In this document: piece by piece, positions 48,989 to 56,907 of the stretch | Layout of the letters: every line of letters starts with the position of its first letter | How positions within the stretch are numbered: position 1 is the first letter of the stretch | NCBI GenBank assembly: GCA_963834515.1 | Contig: CAWICB010000002.1 | Location: 372,001-436,000 of the forward strand | DNA from: RYN-230 sp963834515 | GTDB lineage: Bacteria; Actinomycetota; Actinomycetes; Streptosporangiales; Streptosporangiaceae | Length of the DNA: 64,000 nt | Reading direction: 5' to 3' | Program-made: the position numbers and the translations under genes | The notes under the pieces: model-generated | Told to the model about the DNA's origin: nothing | Seen by the model: the letters and a program-made list of their open reading frames with translations, nothing else | Databases searched by the model: none

Positions 48989-50764
48989 GTGTCGTACCGA
49001 AGCAGAGTCTTTAACCATGATCGCGAGTTCGAGCCGCGGTCACGGGCCCGGCTCCTCGCGGTCGGGGGAGTCGTGGCCGTGGTGGCCGGGGTCGGCGTGG
49101 CGCTGCTGGTGCCGGGCGTCAGCAAGGTTTTCAGCGCCAGCAACAGCGCCAACGTAGCTGTCTGCGCCACGCCGTCGGCGGCCAGCACCGCAGCTGGGAC
49201 CGCTGCCGCTGGTACGACCGCTGCCGCTGGTACGGCCGCGGCCACGCCGACCGTGGCGCCGACCCCGACGGGCGCCGTGGCCACGCCCACGGCGGCTACC
49301 CCGGTGGCTACGGCCGCGGCGACCACCGCCGCGGCAACCACAGCGGCGACCACCGCCGCCACCACAGCGGCGACGACCGCGGCCACTACCGCCGCCACGC
49401 CGTGCGCTACGGCGTCGGCCACAGCCACCCCGACCGCCACCGCCGCGGCCGCGGCCGCCACCACGAACATGAACTGCGACATCATCGTGCCGGCCAACCC
49501 GCTGAGCGCCCAGGGCCTGGCCACGCCGTGGCAGCTCACCGGCCCGGACGGGATGACCCCGGCGGCGTCCGGCTGCACGATGACCAACGCGGGCAACCTC
49601 GGCGCGTTCGTGCAGGCGAGCATCCTCAACCCGGCCACCGGGGCGCTGGAGGTGTACGAGCCACTGGTCATCACCCAGGGCACGACCCCGGCTGAGGCAC
49701 CCGTGGTGCCCACCCTGCCGGCCGGTGCCATCGTCACCATCGACGTCGGCTTCAACGGCACCGACCTGACCCAGGTGGGCGCGACCCCGACGGCGCTGGC
49801 CCAGGGCCGCTGCGTCAACGGCCTCAACGGGTCGGTGTTCGGCCAGGTGTCGTTCTGCAACGGGACGCAGTTCTTCCGGGCCGCGTTCCGGGCCGAGGCT
49901 AGCGGCCTGCTGAAGGTGCCGGCCGCCGGCACCTCGACCAAGGTCGCCGGGCTGGCCTGCCCGACCACCCGCAACTTCAACATGGTCGACCAGGACCCGA
50001 GCGACAACGTCACCACCATCTACCTGCTGAACGGCAACGGCCAGACGGCCCAGAACAACGCGGCCAACACCGCCGCGCTGCCCACCGCCACCAAGCTGGT
50101 CAACGGCAGTGACAACGCGCTGCTCGACGACTTCCTGGACCCGACCCTCGGCTGCAGCCCGTACACCGCGCCCGACCTGACCATGGGCGGGACGCCGAGC
50201 ACGTCACAGGCCCTGGACGAGCTGTCCGCGGCCGAGACGAACCCGCAGCCGAACGCGCTCGTCCCGGAGAACGACGAGATGGTGCTGGTCAACAACGCGT
50301 TCAACGCGCAGAAGACGGACCTGTACCGGTCCAACGTCGGGCAGGCGCCGGTGTCGGCGGCGACCGACGTGGCTGACAGCCCGGCCAGCTTCTGCCAGAA
50401 CATGGTGAACATCCAGACGCCGTTCCTGGCCAGCAACCAGGCGCTGCTGGCCACGGACACCTCCCCGGTGCCCGCGGTAGGCGACAACCTGTTCACGTTC
50501 ATGGCCAACCGGCTGAACATGTCCTTCACCAACCTCAACTGCCAGAACTTCGGCCTGACCAACCCGGTCACAGTCACCCTGGACGGGAACGGGGTGGCGA
50601 CGGCCGCCACGTTCAACACCACCGCGCAGAAGGCGACCACCGGCACGGCCGCGGGAACTGGCGCGACGGGCACCGCGATGCCGCCGGCTGGGCGGCGGAT
50701 GGGCCGTGGCGGCAACGGCCCGGGCACCGGCCACCGGCACATCCAGGACCCGTCCGGCATGTGA
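48989..50764 (+). CDS. Exported or membrane-anchored Thr/Ala-rich protein of unknown function
   Basis: Protein of 591 residues. A basic segment (RSRAR) precedes one hydrophobic helix (LLAVGGVVAVVAGVGVALLV), best read as signal anchor or signal peptide. Then follows a stretch of about 110 residues almost entirely Ala and Thr with some Pro, including ATTAATTAATTAATT, probably a glycosylated or extended stalk. The C-terminal 400 residues form a folded part with regularly placed cysteines (for instance MNCDII, SGCTM, GRCVN, FCNG, LACPT, LGCSP, FCQN, NCQN), suggesting disulphides outside the cell. The tail is Gly/Arg/His-rich. GTG 48989 has AAAGGGA upstream. Family not recognised. Confidence 0.75.
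   Translation: MSYRSRVFNHDREFEPRSRARLLAVGGVVAVVAGVGVALLVPGVSKVFSASNSANVAVCATPSAASTAAGTAAAGTTAAAGTAAATPTVAPTPTGAVATPTAATPVATAAATTAAATTAATTAATTAATTAATTAATPCATASATATPTATAAAAAATTNMNCDIIVPANPLSAQGLATPWQLTGPDGMTPAASGCTMTNAGNLGAFVQASILNPATGALEVYEPLVITQGTTPAEAPVVPTLPAGAIVTIDVGFNGTDLTQVGATPTALAQGRCVNGLNGSVFGQVSFCNGTQFFRAAFRAEASGLLKVPAAGTSTKVAGLACPTTRNFNMVDQDPSDNVTTIYLLNGNGQTAQNNAANTAALPTATKLVNGSDNALLDDFLDPTLGCSPYTAPDLTMGGTPSTSQALDELSAAETNPQPNALVPENDEMVLVNNAFNAQKTDLYRSNVGQAPVSAATDVADSPASFCQNMVNIQTPFLASNQALLATDTSPVPAVGDNLFTFMANRLNMSFTNLNCQNFGLTNPVTVTLDGNGVATAATFNTTAQKATTGTAAGTGATGTAMPPAGRRMGRGGNGPGTGHRHIQDPSGM
49185..49470. repeat. Low-complexity Ala/Thr codon repeats
   Basis: The stalk of the exported protein is encoded by degenerate tandem ACC/GCC/GCG triplet patterns, with a 12-base unit (Ala-Thr-Thr-Ala) repeated about five times near 49320-49395. 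It stays in frame throughout. Expected to vary in length between relatives. Confidence 0.75.
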
Positions 50765-50858
50765 CACCCGGCCCGGCAATCGGGTAACCCCCAGGTGCGG
50801 TGGTCTCCAGGAACGGCTGGGGGCCACCGCACCACCCCATTCCCAGGGAGCGCGACCA

Positions 50859-51752
50859 TTGCAGGACAGCAGCAGCGAGCGGGCCCAGGCTCAGCCCGGC
50901 GAACCTGGGGCCGGGACTCAGCCGGTGCAGCCGGACCAGCCCGCGGGGACGTCGCCAGACGGCGGCTGGTGGGCGCGGCGGCGCAGGCTGGCGGCCGGGA
51001 TCGGCGCGGCGGCCGCCGCCGCGCTCGTGGCATTCGGCATGTTCGCGGTGGATGGCGGCCTGTCCGGGTCAGCCTCGGCCTCGTCGGCCATCCCCAGCCC
51101 GCCGTCGAAGAACAAGATGTTCGTCGAGGACGACAACGGGACCGGGGCGGACAATCAGTCGGACATCCTGACATCGGTCGCCCCCGGGCTGGTGCACGTC
51201 CTGTCCGGCACCGGGCAGTCGGCCGGGGTCGGCATCATCCTCACCCCCTCGGGCCTGGTGCTGACCACTGATCAGGTGGTGAGCGGCGCAGCCAGACTGT
51301 CCGTGCGCACCGTGCTGGCCGGCCGGCCGTTCGCGGCCCGGGTGCTCGGCACCAGTGCCGCCGACGACCTGGCGCTGATCCAGATCGAGGGCGCGGCCAG
51401 CCCGTGCAAGCCGGTGGCGATGGGGAACTCGCGCTACTTCGCGGCCGGCGACGCGGTTACCGCGCTGGGCAGCGACGGTGTGGCCCGGACCATCACGCTC
51501 GACCTCGGCAACCTGGACACCCACCAGGCCACCCGGACCGTGGCCGGCCACCAGCTGACCGGGCTGCTGGAGTCCAGCCTGCAGGTGCTGCCCGGCCAGG
51601 AAACGGGTGGCCCGCTGGTCAACCTGTCCGGCCAGGCGGTCGGGATCGACGTGGGCGGGGCAGGCAGCGGGCTGCACGCCAAGGGGTTCGCCATCCCGAT
51701 CAACCGGGCCCTTACGGTAGCTAAGGAACTGCAGTCGCGGGCCGCGCACTGA
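50859..51752 (+). CDS. Membrane-anchored trypsin-like (S1C/HtrA fold) protein lacking catalytic residues
   Basis: Protein of 297 residues from TTG 50859 (AGGGAG upstream). A Pro/Gln-rich cytosolic leader, the basic WWARRRR, one transmembrane helix about 46-64, then an extracellular two-barrel protease-like domain. The three catalytic positions can be aligned: TTDQVVSG has Gln139 where the family has His; the Asp is kept (AADDLALIQI, Asp170); and GQETGGPLVN has Thr249 in place of the nucleophile Ser of GNSGGPLVN. It is therefore probably not a protease but a binding or sensing pseudo-enzyme. It follows the Thr/Ala-rich exported protein on the same strand. Confidence 0.82.
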   Translation: MQDSSSERAQAQPGEPGAGTQPVQPDQPAGTSPDGGWWARRRRLAAGIGAAAAAALVAFGMFAVDGGLSGSASASSAIPSPPSKNKMFVEDDNGTGADNQSDILTSVAPGLVHVLSGTGQSAGVGIILTPSGLVLTTDQVVSGAARLSVRTVLAGRPFAARVLGTSAADDLALIQIEGAASPCKPVAMGNSRYFAAGDAVTALGSDGVARTITLDLGNLDTHQATRTVAGHQLTGLLESSLQVLPGQETGGPLVNLSGQAVGIDVGGAGSGLHAKGFAIPINRALTVAKELQSRAAH

Positions 51753-52026
51753 GCTCGGTGATAGCACCGTGATCATCGGTCAGGCGGGTGCGTATTTGCT
51801 GGCCGGATCGCCCCAGGGTGACTGTGACCTGCGAAGTTGCGGTCACGGCGGCCCGGGCACCCTTATTACCGGCGACGTAAGAATTACGCAATGTTTGGCC
51901 CTGGCGAGGCGCCGAAAGGAATTGGCGCGGTTATCGCCGGTTATTTCGCTGTTTCGCCACTTACACCCGGCTGGCGGGCTAGCGTAACCGTCGGGGTGCG
52001 TCTATCGCCGCCGTGGAGGTGAAGTC

Positions 52027-52416
52027 ATGCGCGACAGCCAGTGGTCCGGAGACCGGCTCCCGAGGAACCGGATCATGCTGATCGCGGTCCCGCTGATCGT
52101 CACCATGGCGGTCGGCCTGATCGTGGGGATCAGGCTGGTCAGCGACAGAAACGCGACCCTCAGGCTGTCCAACAACGGGCAGCGGGCGGCCAACTCCGCA
52201 CCCGCTGTACCGGCTTCACCTGCTCCGGCCACCCCTGGGGGCACCGCCAGTGTGTCCCCGTCACCCATCCCGACCCCGGTGGCCACCGTAACGCCGGCCG
52301 CCACGGCCATGCGCTGCCTGCTGGTCGCCCGGCCCCACCCGGTCACCGCGCCGGGCCAGGTCACCCGCGGCCGCTGCCGGGCGTCAGGCCGGACCGCGCT
52401 GCCGATGGGCGGGTGA
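52027..52416 (+). CDS. Small single-pass membrane protein with Pro/Thr-rich exterior
   Basis: Protein of 129 residues with a good GGAGGTGA ribosome site 7 bases before the ATG. A short basic N-terminus (RLPRNR) is followed by a transmembrane helix (IMLIAVPLIVTMAVGLIVGI) and an exterior of low complexity (PAVPASPAPATPGG; PIPTPVATVTPAATA) ending in a small Cys-containing basic tail (RCLLVARPHP). No family recognised. It belongs to a run of surface proteins. Confidence 0.65.
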   Translation: MRDSQWSGDRLPRNRIMLIAVPLIVTMAVGLIVGIRLVSDRNATLRLSNNGQRAANSAPAVPASPAPATPGGTASVSPSPIPTPVATVTPAATAMRCLLVARPHPVTAPGQVTRGRCRASGRTALPMGG

Positions 52417-52869
52417 CCATGCCAGCGGCGCAGCCCGCCAGGGCGGGCCCGGCCTGGCGCGGCCCGCCGGGCCGTGGCTGGTTCGTCCCCGCGGGCAAAC
52501 AGGCGGTGCAGGTGTGTTTTCGTGCGTCGCCAGCGTGTCGTCGCGGTGTGGCGTGGCGAAGGCAGTGACCACAGCCTGGCTATCCCTTACAGCTGGTAAT
52601 TGTGACGGTACGCGTTGTCAATTTGTGATCCAGTCCACATTGCTGGTTGCTCTGCCGTCACAACTTTTTCAGCGGAAGTGGTTGCAGACCCCTCCCTCGT
52701 CTCTGGCAAGGTAGCGCCGATGGTTCAAGGCCTTACTGCCAGGCAGTTCCTGGGCGACTTAGTTTCTGCGGCCGGTATTGACAGGAGTACGGGACCATGC
52801 GCTGCCCGATGGCGCAGCGGTCCGCTCCTGAGTGTCCCGCTCATGAGTTCGGCCGACGGAAGGACAGCC
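52417..52869. promoter_or_regulatory. Structured leader region ahead of the transglycosylase-like gene
   Basis: About 450 bases, the second half relatively AT-rich. TTGTGACGG (52600-52608) and CCGTCACAA (52655-52663) form a perfect 9-bp inverted repeat followed directly by CTTTTTC, which could be a terminator or attenuator with a long structured loop. A known riboswitch class was looked for (c-di-AMP type, common before such genes) but its conserved blocks were not seen. An alternative long start for the downstream gene at 52615 would pass through this structure. Confidence 0.4.
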
Positions 52870-53544
52870 TTGTCAGAGCACCGGAGGCGAAGCCCCGGAA
52901 AACGACGGGCGGCACGCCGTAATGGCGTTCTGTTGCCAATGGCAGCGACTGCGGTTACCGCGGCGGCCGGCATCGCGATCGCAGGCTACATAGTGGTTTT
53001 CCGGCCCGGCACGGTGCCCAATACCGGTGCGGCTATCGCGGCCGCCGCCGTGTCCAGCAGCCGGGCCATGGCGGTGCTGGAGGACCAGCGCCAGGAGATG
53101 ATCGTCCGGTCCACGGCCACCCACTCCGTGCATCTGATCGGGGCCCCGAAAGTCGCAGCTCAGCCGCTACAGGACTCGGCCGGCGGCGGGTCCGCCGGCG
53201 CGGCCGGCGGTGGCTCCTCGGCGAGCCTGCCACCGCCCAACCCGGGGACGGCACAGCGCATCGCGTACGACCTGCTGTCCTCCTACGGCTGGACTCCGGG
53301 CACATATTTCAGCTGCCTGAATAACATCTGGACCCGGGAAAGCGGCTGGAACTATCAGGCCGAGAATGCGAGCGGTGCCTACGGGATTCCGCAGGCCCTG
53401 CCAGCCAGCAAGATGTCCAGTGCCGGGTCTGACTATCTGACCGACCCGCGAACGCAGATCGTCTGGGGCCTCGGTTATATCCAGGCCACGTATGGAAATC
53501 CGTGTAACGCGTGGGCGTTCTGGCAAGCCCACGGCTACTACTAA
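52870..53544 (+). CDS. Membrane-anchored lytic transglycosylase-like protein
   Basis: Surface protein of 224 residues from TTG 52870 (GGAAGGA upstream; ATG 52843 is the alternative). A basic leader (RRRSPGKRRAARR), one transmembrane/signal helix (about 30-50), a coiled or disordered stem, a Gly/Ser linker, and a C-terminal lysozyme-like domain: PGTAQRIAYDLLSSYGW, NNIWTRESGWNYQAENASGA with the catalytic-type Glu, YGIPQALPASKM and the final WGLGYIQATYGNPCNAWAFW. This is the short transglycosylase-like domain found in actinobacterial and lactobacillar cell-wall proteins. Likely cleaves or binds peptidoglycan. A strong terminator follows. Confidence 0.85.
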   Translation: MSEHRRRSPGKRRAARRNGVLLPMAATAVTAAAGIAIAGYIVVFRPGTVPNTGAAIAAAAVSSSRAMAVLEDQRQEMIVRSTATHSVHLIGAPKVAAQPLQDSAGGGSAGAAGGGSSASLPPPNPGTAQRIAYDLLSSYGWTPGTYFSCLNNIWTRESGWNYQAENASGAYGIPQALPASKMSSAGSDYLTDPRTQIVWGLGYIQATYGNPCNAWAFWQAHGYY

Positions 53545-54063
53545 GCTACGCCGCGTCACCGGCCGCGGATCTCGCTGAAGCTAATCACGGCTACCCGCTG
53601 GCAACTTGGCGTTACTAAGTCACCACTTTTCGGCACCCGGCCGTCCCGTTTCGGGCGGCCGGGTGCTTGTTTTCTGGTCCGAATTTCACTTCTCTGAGTA
53701 AAAAGGCCTACGCATAGCGTTAGTTTGTGACGTGTTTCACAAGCTGGCTGATGCGCTCGCCCGCTTGGTTGAACTGTCCTCTTTAGAGCAGAAATTCGAA
53801 TATAGATTCGATCGCTTCCCGGGCCGCCTGTGAATCACGTCATAGCTTTGTTTTCCGGATTCCGGGCAGATCTAATTGCCCGTATTGGGCATGGTAGATG
53901 CCCCGAAGCACCCAGCCGTGCCCGATGGCTGCCATCCCCAACCTCCGCAGCCCGCCGCCCTGACCCGCGGCACGTCGGCGCGCCGCTGCCGGTCACACCC
54001 CGGTGACCCGCAACCCCACGGGTGGAAGCGAGCGCGGATCTCGCGCCCGACAGGAAGCACAAC
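53545..54063. other. Intergenic region between the two transglycosylase-like genes
   Basis: About 520 bases with a terminator near its start (listed separately) and then AT-richer DNA at 53690-53880 (for instance TTCGAATATAGATTCGA), likely promoter and long leader of the next gene. No coding sequence was supported. Confidence 0.5.
53633..53674 (+). terminator. Rho-independent terminator after the transglycosylase-like gene
   Basis: GCACCCGGCCGTCCCG (53633-53648) pairs with CGGGCGGCCGGGTGC (53652-53666) around a TTT loop with one bulged T. The stem of about 15 bp is followed by TTGTTTTC. It is the most classical intrinsic terminator in the window. Confidence 0.85.
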
Positions 54064-54819
54064 GTGTCCATCCCCAGGACATCCCGGCAATCGACATCAG
54101 CACGTCTCGCCCTCGCCGTGGCCGGCGCGGCCGCCTCGGCCGCGGTCCTGGCCAGCGGCAGCGTCGCGGCCGCCAGCGGCGGCCCGGCACCGGCCCACCG
54201 GCTGACTGCGCACTCGGCTGCGCACCCCGGCCCGGCGGACAGCCGGAAAGTGGCAGCGGCCCGGGCCACGGCTGCCCACCGGGCGTCGGTGGCCCGCTGG
54301 TCCACAGCGGGCAGCCTCGAGCTGGCCGCCGGGGCCAAGCTGGCTGGCAGCGCGCGTGCGGCGCACCACGGCCGGCCAGGCCACCGCCCGGCCGCCGCGC
54401 GGCACGGTCAGCCGCGGCCCGCGGCGGCCCACCGGCCCGGCCGGCCCCGGCCGTGCGCGGACTCCACCCTGCACTGGTGGATCTGCCACGCCGAGCGCGT
54501 GCTGGAACAGCACGGCACCCCCGGCTCGCTGCTCAGCACGAGCGCGGCGTACATCGTGGTCAAGCACGAGTCGGGCGGGAACCCGCACGCCTGCAACGGC
54601 TGGGACAGCAACGCCGCGGCCGGCCACCCGTCCGAGGGCATCGCCCAGGTCATCGCGCCCACGTTCCACGCGTACGCGCTGCATGGGTACACCGACATCT
54701 GGAACCCGGTGGACAACATGATCGCGGCGTTCCGATACGCGATCAGCCGGTACGGGTCGATGAACAGCATCCCCGGCGTGGAAGCCGTGCGGCAGGGCGG
54801 CCCGTACGTGGGTTACTGA
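54064..54819 (+). CDS. Secreted transglycosylase (SLT/lysozyme-like) protein
   Basis: Exported protein of 251 residues. The signal peptide is SIPRTSRQSTSARLALAVAG-like with a long Ala-rich core. Then a His/Arg/Ala/Pro-rich linker of about 90 residues, and the C-terminal domain: CADSTLHWWICHAERVLEQH, YIVVKHESGGNPHACNGW with the catalytic Glu, HPSEGIAQVIAPTFHAYALH and DNMIAAFRYAISRYGS. The ESGGNPxA...SxGxxQ pattern is that of soluble lytic transglycosylases. GTG 54064 has AGGAAG upstream. Likely remodels peptidoglycan outside the membrane. Unlike the previous gene it seems fully secreted. Confidence 0.87.
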   Translation: MSIPRTSRQSTSARLALAVAGAAASAAVLASGSVAAASGGPAPAHRLTAHSAAHPGPADSRKVAAARATAAHRASVARWSTAGSLELAAGAKLAGSARAAHHGRPGHRPAAARHGQPRPAAAHRPGRPRPCADSTLHWWICHAERVLEQHGTPGSLLSTSAAYIVVKHESGGNPHACNGWDSNAAAGHPSEGIAQVIAPTFHAYALHGYTDIWNPVDNMIAAFRYAISRYGSMNSIPGVEAVRQGGPYVGY

Positions 54820-54855
54820 TCCGCCGCCCCGCCCGGGCGGCGGCCGCGGCCATGC

Positions 54856-56775
54856 TCAGGACTGGGCGCGGAACGTGCGCAGCGCCGAGCCGAACGCCGG
54901 CTCGGTGCCGGTGACCGCCGAGGCGGGCGCTGACTCCTGGATCAGGAACCCCCGCGGCGCGGTCAGGCCGGCCGGGTGGAGCAGCGTCTCCAGCACCTCC
55001 CGGCGGCTGCCCTGGGCCGGCTGCCAGCTGTACGACCAGCTGATCGCGCGGCCCGCGGCCAGCCGGACCAGGTGCAGCGTGGCCGGCTGGCCCTGGTAGC
55101 CGGGGTAGCCGTGCCGGGCCTCGGCCGCCTCCAGCAGCTGCGCTTCGGCTATCCCGGCACCGTCGAACGGTACTGGGAAGACCCGCACCGACGCGGTGCG
55201 GGCCGGGTTGGTGAACGCGGTGCTGCGGCCGTGCTGGGCGGTGTGCCAGCCCGCCGGCAGCTGCACGGTGAACCCGCCCGCCTTCGGCCGGTACGTGCGG
55301 TACAGGCCGGCCCGCGCGGCGGCACCGGACGTGGTGCCCGTGCCGTGATGGCTGGCGCTGGCCACGGCCAGCCCGGTCAGCAGGCCGGCCAGCACGATGA
55401 GCAGGCCGGCCACGGCGGCCAGCACCCAGCGAGGCGTGCTGGCCAGCCGGGTACGCAGACTGGCTGGCACCCAGGCGGGCCAGCCCGGCCCGGCGGTGCC
55501 GTGCCGCCCGCCGGCCGGCCATAGCGCGGGGCGCGGCCCAGCTGGCCCGCCAGCCGGGTCAGGCTGGTCAGCCGGCCACAGCCCAGCGGGCGCCCACTCC
55601 GCTGTCCCGGTCCCGGCCGGCCGGGCTTCCGGCCCGGCCACCGGGAGCGGGGCCCCCAGCCACCTCGGCTCCGGATCGGCCCCGGGCCATCCAGCGCCGG
55701 CCGGCCCGGCGCCCGCCGGCCCGGCACCGGGTCCGGCCGCGGTCCCGGCCCATCCAGCACCGGCCCCGCCTGGTCCGGCTCCGGTCCCGGCCAGCCCAGC
55801 GCCCGCCCCGCCCCGGACGCCGGCCTGCTGCGGCCCGGCCCACCACGGCGCGGTGTCCGAGGCGGCCGCCTCCAGCTGGGCTGGGTGCGCCGGGCCGCCC
55901 GGGCTGGCACTATTCCGGGCCGAGGCCAGCAGCCGGGCCGCCGCGGCGGCGTCCGGCCGGACCCGCGGATCGCGGCCCAGCAGGGCCTCGATGGCCGGGC
56001 GCAGCGGGCCGGCCAGCTGCGGCTGTGGCGCGTCCTCGTTCGCGATCGCGGCCAGGATGGCCAGCGGAGTCTGCCGGTCATCGAACGGCCCGTGCCCCTC
56101 CACCGCCGCGAACAGGGTGGCACCCAGTGACCACAGGTCGGAGGCGGGACTGGCCGGCTCGCCGCGGACCCGTTCCGGCGCGGTGAACCCGGGCGTGCCC
56201 ATGACCATCCCGGCCTGGGTGAGCCCGATGTCGCCCTCCAGGGTGGCGATGCCGAAGTCGGTCAGCACGGCCCGGCCGTTCGCGCCGAGCAGCACGTTGC
56301 TCGGCTTGACGTCACGATGCAGGATGCCCGCCGCGTGCGCGCTGCCCAGCGCGCTCAGCAATCGCGCGCCCAGGCTGGCGGCCTGGTACGGGAGCAGCGG
56401 CCCGTCCCCGGCTACGACCTGCTCCAGCGAGCGGCCCTGGATCAGCTCCATCACGATCCACGGGCTGCCGTCGGCCTCCTCGATCACGTCGAAGACGGTG
56501 ATCACCGCTGGGTGGTTCAGCCGGGCCGCGGTCCGCGCCTCGCGCAGGGTGCGCTCGAACAGCACCCGGGTTTCCTCCGTCAGCGGTCCGCCGGCCGCCG
56601 CTGGGTCCGTGGCGTCCGGCGCTGGGCCACGGAGCCGGACCTCCTTGACCGCGACGTCACGGGCCAGGAGCGAATCCTGGGCTCGCCATACGGTGCCCAT
56701 CGCGCCGCGGCCGATGGGGTGCTGCAGGAGGTAGCGCCCCGCGACCACCCGCCCCGTGCTGGCCGCAACGTGCAT
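54856..56775 (-). CDS. Membrane Ser/Thr protein kinase (PknB-like) with extracellular domain
   Basis: Protein of 639 residues. Kinase domain about 14-285: glycine loop IGRGAMGTVW, Lys44 in VAVKEV, catalytic HRDVKPSN with Asp155, DFG at 173-175 and the activation segment ending GTPGFTAPE. All catalytic residues are present. Then a Gly/Ala/Pro/Trp-rich juxtamembrane region of about 150 residues, a transmembrane helix (WVLAAVAGLLIVLAGLLTGL) and an extracellular domain of about 150 residues (FTVQLPAGWHTAQHG) with a PsbP/LpqN-like look; no PASTA repeats. The kinase is divergent from nothing close and converges on secreted transglycosylase genes. The external domain is presumably the sensor. Confidence 0.92.
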   Translation of the reverse strand: MHVAASTGRVVAGRYLLQHPIGRGAMGTVWRAQDSLLARDVAVKEVRLRGPAPDATDPAAAGGPLTEETRVLFERTLREARTAARLNHPAVITVFDVIEEADGSPWIVMELIQGRSLEQVVAGDGPLLPYQAASLGARLLSALGSAHAAGILHRDVKPSNVLLGANGRAVLTDFGIATLEGDIGLTQAGMVMGTPGFTAPERVRGEPASPASDLWSLGATLFAAVEGHGPFDDRQTPLAILAAIANEDAPQPQLAGPLRPAIEALLGRDPRVRPDAAAAARLLASARNSASPGGPAHPAQLEAAASDTAPWWAGPQQAGVRGGAGAGLAGTGAGPGGAGAGWAGTAAGPGAGPAGAGPAGAGWPGADPEPRWLGAPLPVAGPEARPAGTGTAEWAPAGLWPADQPDPAGGPAGPRPALWPAGGRHGTAGPGWPAWVPASLRTRLASTPRWVLAAVAGLLIVLAGLLTGLAVASASHHGTGTTSGAAARAGLYRTYRPKAGGFTVQLPAGWHTAQHGRSTAFTNPARTASVRVFPVPFDGAGIAEAQLLEAAEARHGYPGYQGQPATLHLVRLAAGRAISWSYSWQPAQGSRREVLETLLHPAGLTAPRGFLIQESAPASAVTGTEPAFGSALRTFRAQS

Positions 56776-56907
56776 GCAGGGGACGATACACGCGCTTTCC
56801 GCTGAGTTTCCTGGGAAGCGCGTGAGAATAACAGGTGTGTCGCGGGCTGTTTACCCGGGGGACGACCCCCCGGGCCAGCAGCGGGAGCGCGGTCACCCCG
56901 GACCCGG

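Noticed and set aside
49320..49395. Repeat array resembling a CRISPR
   Set aside because: Units of 12 bases with no spacers, in frame inside a coding stalk.
48790..50019. 409-codon minus-strand frame rich in Ala and Val
   Set aside because: Mirror image of the Ala/Thr stalk of the exported protein; repetitive codons keep the reverse frame open.
53545..54063. Possible c-di-AMP (ydaO-type) riboswitch before a transglycosylase gene
   Set aside because: The context is right for actinobacteria, but the conserved sequence blocks of that class could not be found on reading this gap or the one at 52417-52869.
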